From: JBBIRG01 sp964410965
Lineage (GTDB): Bacteria; CLD3; SB21; JBBIRG01
NCBI GenBank assembly: GCA_964410965.1
Contig: CAYPIY010000009.1
Coordinates: 121,979 to 185,978 of the forward strand
Direction of reading: 5' to 3'
Length of the DNA stretch: 64,000 bases
In this document: positions 62,701 to 64,000 of the stretch, piece after piece
How positions within the stretch are numbered: position 1 is the first letter of the stretch
Layout of the letters: each line of letters opens with the position of its first letter
The notes under the pieces: model-generated
Databases searched by the model: none
The model's input: the letters and a program-made list of their open reading frames with translations, nothing else
Told to the model about the DNA's origin: nothing
Translations under genes and position numbers: made by a program

Positions 62701-64000
62701 TGTCCGCCTTCAGCGTCACACTCACGCTGTCATAACGATACCCGCTGTTGCCGCTTCCGCTTCTTATCACCACAAACGCCGTATCTCCGACGTTTACTGT
62801 AACAAGTCCCGTGATCGCCGATAACGTGCTGCTGTCCGCCCGGATCTGACCTGAGCCCACCCGTCTTGCGTCAAACACCGTGCTGTCTGCCGTCACGACC
62901 GGATTAACCACACCGATACCGCCCTGCACACTCCAGCCCGTATTCACGCCTCTGACATAATTGCTGTCCCTGTCATATCCGGCCGCGTAGAACGTCACCG
63001 CGTTATTATCCGTCGTAAGGTTTAATGTTCCGACTTTATTATTAATCCCAAACCTTGCGCTCTGTACCTGCACAAAATGAACCGCTCCTACCGTCGTCGT
63101 CACCACATCCGTACTGTCCTCATAGCCCTGATACCGCACGATCACCTTACCCGTTCTTCCCGATACTCTCGGTGAGTACTTCGTCGCGCTGCCTGTCCGC
63201 GGGCTCAAATCATTGCTGTCGATCGTCCCCCGCACCGTCCAGCTGCCCACCACATCCCCGATATAATTACCAAACGCGTCATACCCGCCCAGATACAACA
63301 CCGTATCCTCATCCGCCGTCAGGGTCATCATCCCAACCTCAGACCCCGCGTTGTTCGCCCGGCTGTTGATCTTAACTCCCGCGATCGCCGCCGTGTTCGT
63401 CACCGTCACCGTCCCCGTGCTGTCTGTAAAATTACTCACATTGCTCGTATCCGTGATCCTGCCCGATGACGCGATCGTCGGCTTAAACCACACCGACGTG
63501 CTGTCGGCCGTGATGAATAATCTTACCGGCTGCAATGTCCCGGTGGTTCCGTACCGGGCCGCCACATTCACCTTAAAATTACCATCGGCGTCATAACCGG
63601 CCGTATATAATTTAATACTGTCACCCACCGATAACGTCACGCTCCCCGCCTCAATGCCATTGCTTAACGTATCGGTCCTCAGCTTCACCGACGCCAGGGC
63701 TCCTGCCGTCACCGTGATCACTCCGCTGTTGCCCGTAAACCCGCCGCCTGTCGCCGTCAGCTTGCCCGTGCCCAGCGTCGTTAACCGTAAGATCACACTG
63801 TCCGCCGGATCAATCACCTGACCTATTCCCCCCGAGACGCTCCAGGTCGAACTCACCACTCCTATATAATTATGATCCGCGTCTCTTAACACCGCATACG
63901 CCTTGACCGAATCATCGCTCGTTAACGTCTGTGCCGGTACTTCGATACCGCTGCCGTCACGCTTGGTCTCCACCACCAGCTTCACCGTATCACCGGGAAT
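47795..64000 (-). CDS. Giant repetitive cell-surface protein (start outside window)
   Basis: One uninterrupted frame runs off the right edge; a GTG at 63985 could be mistaken for a start, but the frame continues upstream in the same repeat style. More than 5,400 residues are visible. Numbered from 63985, about residues 1-610 are six or so repeats of about 100 residues (LYTAGYDADGNFKVNV, FYAAGYDRDSNYVRGV). Big1/invasin-like and CARDB-like beta-sandwich modules follow (DSLKNAVRDSIVRFNITSGS). Two copies of a 700-residue block lie at about 2500-3900. The last 90 residues are an NYPNPFGSGE...GDKVRNGVYIAILKVNG...KTKVLIAR domain. Such FlgD-like C-termini are sorting signals of type IX secretion. The protein is probably a surface adhesin. 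Confidence 0.88.
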   Translation of the reverse strand: MPGDTVKLVVETKRDGSGIEVPAQTLTSDDSVKAYAVLRDADHNYIGVVSSTWSVSGGIGQVIDPADSVILRLTTLGTGKLTATGGGFTGNSGVITVTAGALASVKLRTDTLSNGIEAGSVTLSVGDSIKLYTAGYDADGNFKVNVAARYGTTGTLQPVRLFITADSTSVWFKPTIASSGRITDTSNVSNFTDSTGTVTVTNTAAIAGVKINSRANNAGSEVGMMTLTADEDTVLYLGGYDAFGNYIGDVVGSWTVRGTIDSNDLSPRTGSATKYSPRVSGRTGKVIVRYQGYEDSTDVVTTTVGAVHFVQVQSARFGINNKVGTLNLTTDNNAVTFYAAGYDRDSNYVRGVNTGWSVQGGIGVVNPVVTADSTVFDARRVGSGQIRADSSTLSAITGLVTVNVGDTAFVVIRSGSGNSGYRYDSVSVTLKADSLLKLYAASYDADSNYVGDVTAAWDTVRVSSQELSNFTAVASNQYIYQPTTTGEGKIRVHYVNGDFRDTTGLITVIVGSPTRLAINTLRDTNGIELVNDTVTIGDSLKIFAAIYDSKNNFINNVSVNWTLNQNLGNLSPAAASDSSAFYPTTTGSTSIRANSATYGLSDQTGIITVFAGRPDSLRIITAAVDTVTPNQIIELKVKLIDSLKNAVRDSIVRFNITSGSGTLSAASDTTDPLGFASVRFTAPQQAGSTLISAYVTTLTDDTAKFTVTTVPASLAYYRIIPSTLSDTAGSAVTVTVTAFDVFNNQLDDDTTQTRIDIYGSKTGLNGGGAGITPKINILTNGQHTSVVRDSVKENIQIKVTGRFDTTKTAITEFVTIREASPFVAEFYPDSLSNVQSGQLGVALIDSSALIVKDRFGNAVNDTITVRWLPTSTASVNPAIRTTTLDGTARTRWTLRTATASNDTMLAVVPVIGDTLRFIANILATGNDTLIRVSALADSDTVNMRLDNTFRVYVEDEFANPQSGVKITFSLFSSPGATDSAGFVASNGEYVTTLDTLTDINGFAEAVFHPGTKTGQHIIRASNPELKNPAVYDTVTGVHDVPNNLQIIAGNNQNLTAGSVSDTLKVLITDRYGNTLEQSAEQIYWQTIYTGLPVSAAGNIDILPNPQNFTTLDSAVIGTVSSSYALWQMRQVLGYDTVIAYLRNKDTVLFRAIVSPREADTVLVFAGNLMTGINNGNSITLKTLVKDTFGNKVPSAYVKYQIISGSAVFSGGDSSLTDVNGISTILVKPGNADSTTIRATATSASVSAEFKIYDLVYVDSTLTPNRVRRDTTTSFSVAVYNNGPYDIRLDTSQTMFRFTDGILFYQTSLQSHDTIISGNSFDTLHFVTDTIDGNLKNTTYTPKINIAGFVPALDQNMSGILETVPNELEVLGVKVISVQTPAPKLFSRGDTLIISIEVRNPNISTMTTVDFGLRTSQAGVLQRVGMVDLSSIPAKGFRTFNDTVRILPSSPVGKIFVDAFYFGNIGSINFADSLSTLIDSLFIQSDAEVSYVTGSINPVTVSEGQTATIRLSVKNDSLAAVTLDPNKTYFKFGADSVNLANSQVISGSGDTSQLVFRSLNVASLSGTYAGSLYLWGTENGGRFADTLSLGTDSIRVQTAVNVTRLTIDSVLIENDTTAQNSDTLKLRLKISNTAQASAILDSIRLSYRRSGSAASGYSVVNTVFSLPDTLNGLTSNYYVIDVRIASSADTGSIVVDGYVRARDKNSNLITQVLNAGETDSIYVKSKSRVMITAVSTPTADTVSLGQINIPMNVTLTNAGAAPFRLDDLRMRFAIGLYDTALTQSLPDTIWGYQSKTYNFIANVKNNSAVGLDSLGATASGFDLLNGKSSTVTASGLDTLVILSPTQILLTSVQTQPIFVSRSQDSILVRVTLKNNGASVGQIDTVRLKFFDVSSSADAAGFTYNRYSDVSDTISGSVSKTFDFKVSIGPAADTGRILIDAFMTGSDIVSGLAFYDSGAVTTDFWTVQIPADIVVDSVYSTVESATKGQINIPVTVLVRNNGEANAVLDSIRLRYFYGAVPDFASYVDTLIAPNGTVIAESGRTVQYSFTADIISSAPSGLVSLFAHAYGRDQNNQKLVADTLRNKYDSVLIQSPPALNYVANSLIPDTVNKSSAVSFALDVINTGEATLLLNASTTLILRDVDSLKVNLRDTVYVESGITRQLVFNSATVNLRSDSVYYPELVIRGTENGNNYSNYLPITNDSVRVLNASVAAADSLNFYDLSGNYITKTAANDSFIVRLLIRNNGGATIKNLVPNPASPALSGSSIPSLYTGPVPASVNLASNDSIRFEWRYRADSSGSANFAVRAQGKDATTDSTITSNLLNAFLTITAPTADTLVAVSALSQTIPAYTSTDLAVRVTDENSIPAKKDSVQFTVRSGNAGFGDSSRVTLDTVVFTNSDGIASVRLFTAALVNNSSVTARLLSTADDSVQFAVSTEPRAISYLALDADTFWTAGVEDSVIVSAFDQFGNLATNASGNIQVSQVPASAMAFTLSASEPIISGIARFAGRDTLAKSQTQIRARATVTGTQVLSQVLTIRHNEAYRFVDTIKNISGVAYSNSIVLTAKVEDRYGNAVKDTMIRFSVLHPAQNGVLLTASSVLTDSLGQASATYRTGDSVGLNVVAATKATAMPGSMDSVYFNITTDSLDANASYIAGSLTPKVITRNQSVAFKAKFENTGTFPIQLRGDSTYIEFGAGGNYFRSYLDTLVNRTIGADGISQIAFRDSQVNLAAGLYPSATDSAVIVLWGTVFDSSTSDYDTLRFRYGNNILDTLTVQNPAQLVINSVAITQTRAVRGQDSIRVDYSISNTGGTVARSITWKDSIGSGVQDVTSQWTLIGGDALDSLVNGDTVQLVRYYRVNTTAPLGMHYVSSRVRGIDYNDNQQVTTAALINPDSLEVFRSAVLTAMADSFRVYRNGNEIPNNTVYAGETFELRMKVRNDSGSVVLGLMPNPLTPDSLGSGQISLVSGPAVSLSRLESGDSSVISWFYRVDNNGLGTLTFTAGSEGLDSVNNSLRILSNKVTRLVTMTHAVLDTIELVSGTDSNLSVIARQTAQLEVEVKDQFGNAVIDSSVRLVTVSDSGGFNIGQTLKDTVIRSDANGKVRITYYAPVKTQNVTVKAYPLYATPDQDTVRYHISILPAAISYLRLQTDTNWTAGDPDSVLVSAYDQYNNLTINASETVSLTQVTGSTMYYLPSGTEALVNGVARFAGRDTVARQQTQIKAEVTGLSTQVLSQIITIIHNEAYRFVDTVDSITGIGFGNAVVLTAKVEDRYGNAVKDTMIRFSVLHPAQNGVLLTASSVLTDSLGQASATYRTGDSVGLNVVAATKATAMPGSMDSVYFNITTDSLDANASYIAGSLTPKVITRNQSVAFKAKFENTGTFPIQLRGDSTYIEFGAGGNYFRSYLDTLVNRTIGADGISQIAFRDSQVNLAAGLYPSATDSAVIVLWGTVFDSSTSDYDTLRFRYGNNILDTLTVQNPAQLVINSVAITQTRAVRGQDSIRVDYSISNTGGTVARSITWKDSIGSGVQDVTSQWTLIGGDALDSLVNGDTVQLVRYYRVNTTAPLGMHYVSSRVRGIDYNDNQQVTTAALINPDSLEVFRSAVLTAMADSFRVYRNGNEIPNNTVYAGETFELRMKVRNDSGSVVLGLMPNPLTPDSLGSGQISLVSGPAVSLSRLESGDSSVISWFYRVDNNGLGTLTFTAGSEGLDSVNNSLRILSNKVTRLVTMTHAVLDTIELVSGTDSNLSVIARQTAQLEVEVKDQFGNAVIDSSVRLVTVSDSGGFNIGQTLKDTVIRSDANGKVRITYYAPVKTQNVTVKAYPLYATPDQDTVRYHISILPAAISYLTIDVDTVWIAGRRDSVIINAYDQYNNLNNLDTTTILITGNPADNTLFEPSAIQLDSGSAIVLGRNTRAQINFQVRVTTLNTGTQRTSEPIRIVHTSAYEFAQADSVKLYDIIVNKKRQLNATVIDTFGNPVNNFNVRYIVTQNQGTGSINGFSQYDTLTLVDGTTSAIYTTGGTEGTNLIKAIGQTTPLLDSVTYVLQTINPVLPSRYNLVTIDPDTVSQKQTSVFRIQINNQGPFTITLIPDSTRLEFFNNDSNVSVAVTLDSLVKSLPDSSITQVQFKAVTALLPAADYPMGLNTANVRLVGAITDSTTGLKDTVVIPLTFNNHDTLNIRQPAALQLSDVRFDLDSAVQGQTGLRIQYTVNNLGDNTAVNLSVIDHFSAGGAISTGQWLLVNDQRPAVFDTGITLFNRYYQLDGKSVTGMHDLSVRLYGYDRIDPLQLIADSLLQHDSIKVLRSSDVQIVFTTVDTVYTDSLINRNQIVRMRSIVQNNGDEAVKVRMRFTASGSSFSEAVTLNSLNANSSQIVTSSYFNTQNTRGIETYSAVIDTLFSLVNGDTLTISDSLQGNTRTLVVQDSAKLNVVLTVKGSDPKSLIVSDSSEFFLYLRVDNIGEADLTRDSVPVNIHVPAPYRLSYAGTRDTLLYAVIGTDKPVSVLAFDSTVAFNRFTARLDTSLGTYPLDTNNRRKAVYLSDSDNVQIRTSSVGRLTPLSFNIISPLGATDGTVSTFQSFTIRARVASLDRLANIRGTIQLPAGFSTPDSLSQNMNPPVTALTDSVQWRIFASDTTGNNFNFSVQFSGEDTTTGLKRNSLPLTLPVTVVRRAELSVDLRITDPPGAIDDTISTSQTFTVQAVVTNNGTADISGGLLRLGFPAGFVNTTLPDTQAFAVNTPVTWTLRAPDNSAFTAIFRQMTAKGRHIHIKSETDTDGRVRSRWINAGSALISRDQLTDQEETLQKRIESLDLMNSLLLSGDLAASIERLPSDVNSSLPAAVVKGSDTVKVTVVQAAQIANKQITMRNAVSTEQSFTVKFSVAQNPSLTSRNATIVLPAGFTTVDTLQKNMSDEDTVVTWTINAPVSLAPGLDQDLYSIKVRFAGRDRNQPLYVLDSLGNDITVQTKPRLVMTAVITEPENAKDHFVSMGQSFRVSVNVRKLGRANITGSGLIMMDRSSLTIPGSTGGSGQFRVMPEDSVYDLQTGDSTTTWLFTAPNDTVISHPLRFAFTSILPADSNTALPASVVNSSITINISTEKKILKVTNVPTWKDKKSAFNTEMIDSLMVIIMENTGPSQNTNSILAQAFRFIIERYNPSAGHYPYTRVAPGEYLNTDSLMVRIIDEPEFLGHSSLSQDTLIVNVDQLAQLSKKKNAGINAAVNWTQGILVNKNNPVTLSFDGKLASTVAQQNRNYRIRLVDIIAFDYDTLSDLALNNNPLTNPLTVVDPLGRPISDSTGDMSSVTMRFIDQNGSGTDQFSNYPNPFGSGERSRTTFFFVPKQDDDNAKIEIYTLAGNPVKTIRGRVFRNSIPSTLIWDGTNGKGDKVRNGVYIAILKVNGMSKLKTKVLIAR
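52479..54109 (-). repeat. Tandem duplication, copy A (identical core)
   Basis: Comparing lines offset by exactly 2,100 bases, I found no difference from 54579-56209 over 1,631 bases. The first mismatches lie at 52478 and 54110. It encodes about residues 3293-3835 of the giant protein (numbered from 63985). Confidence 0.9.
54579..56209 (-). repeat. Tandem duplication, copy B (identical core)
   Basis: Partner of 52479-54109 at a period of 2,100 bases (700 codons). Outside the core the homology continues but with many differences, for example around 56210-56330 against 54110-54230. It encodes about residues 2593-3135 of the giant protein. Confidence 0.9.
62150..64000 (-). repeat. Array of about 100-residue repeats at the visible N-terminal end of the giant protein
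   Basis: Units begin near codons 1, 98, 200, 300, 400 and 508 (counted from 63985). Each holds a variant of NGIEVGxxTLxxxDSxKLYAAGYDADxNYVGDV followed by a W-containing strand and a GxxTVTVG ending. The DNA copies are diverged, so this is an old array. Confidence 0.75.

Overview
This 64 kb window looks like a chromosomal segment of a Gram-negative bacterium of the FCB superphylum (Bacteroidota, Ignavibacteriota and relatives), roughly half GC. The evidence is two TonB-dependent receptors (one with a carboxypeptidase-regulatory-like N-terminal domain), many lipoprotein signal peptides plus Lgt, a Bat-type gene, a BtuB/BtuG-like pair, and a giant surface protein with an NYPNPF-type C-terminal domain as found on type IX-secreted proteins. 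Several genes have clear Shine-Dalgarno sequences and the few promoters I can see are sigma70-like, so a classical Bacteroides is less likely than a deeper FCB lineage. No phylum is proven from the sequence alone.

Layout. 1-1.7 kb: the start of a secreted protein and a 2-oxoacid dehydrogenase E2 gene. 1.75-12.8 kb (minus): a likely operon of a three-winged-helix membrane protein, a basic small protein, MiaB, Mfd, a parvulin lipoprotein and a TPR-CHAT protease. 12.9-16.3 kb (plus): a cobalamin riboswitch with a readable terminator/antiterminator, controlling a BtuB-like receptor and a BtuG-like beta-propeller lipoprotein. 16.3-25.1 kb: a VWA membrane protein, a BatC-like TPR protein, a cNMP-binding protein, an RCK potassium channel and two divergent CPA2 antiporters (a K+ homeostasis island). 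25.2-28.2 kb: an amidohydrolase, tRNA-Thr, tRNA-Tyr and a partial duplication of the tRNA-Tyr end followed by gene-free DNA. 28.2-34.2 kb: an AddA/AddB-like helicase-nuclease pair. 34.2-35.7 kb: mostly non-coding, with a strong promoter, a long leader and a 71-residue membrane protein.

35.7-42.4 kb is the most unusual region. It holds six tightly packed genes behind a sigma54-like site: a PqqD-like domain protein, an ATP-grasp enzyme, a fold-III PLP decarboxylase, a urea-transporter/M23-peptidase fusion, a TPR plus outer-membrane barrel protein and a TPR protein. It reads as a small-molecule or peptide modification and export pathway of unknown product.

42.4-47.8 kb: Lgt with a small membrane partner, a three-gene metal-type TonB locus (DUF2946-like protein, His-rich lipoprotein, receptor) and a lipoprotein glutathione peroxidase. 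47.8-64 kb (minus, running off the window): one reading frame of more than 5,400 codons for a repeat-built adhesin. It carries a 2,100-bp-period tandem duplication whose 1.63-kb core looks identical between copies.
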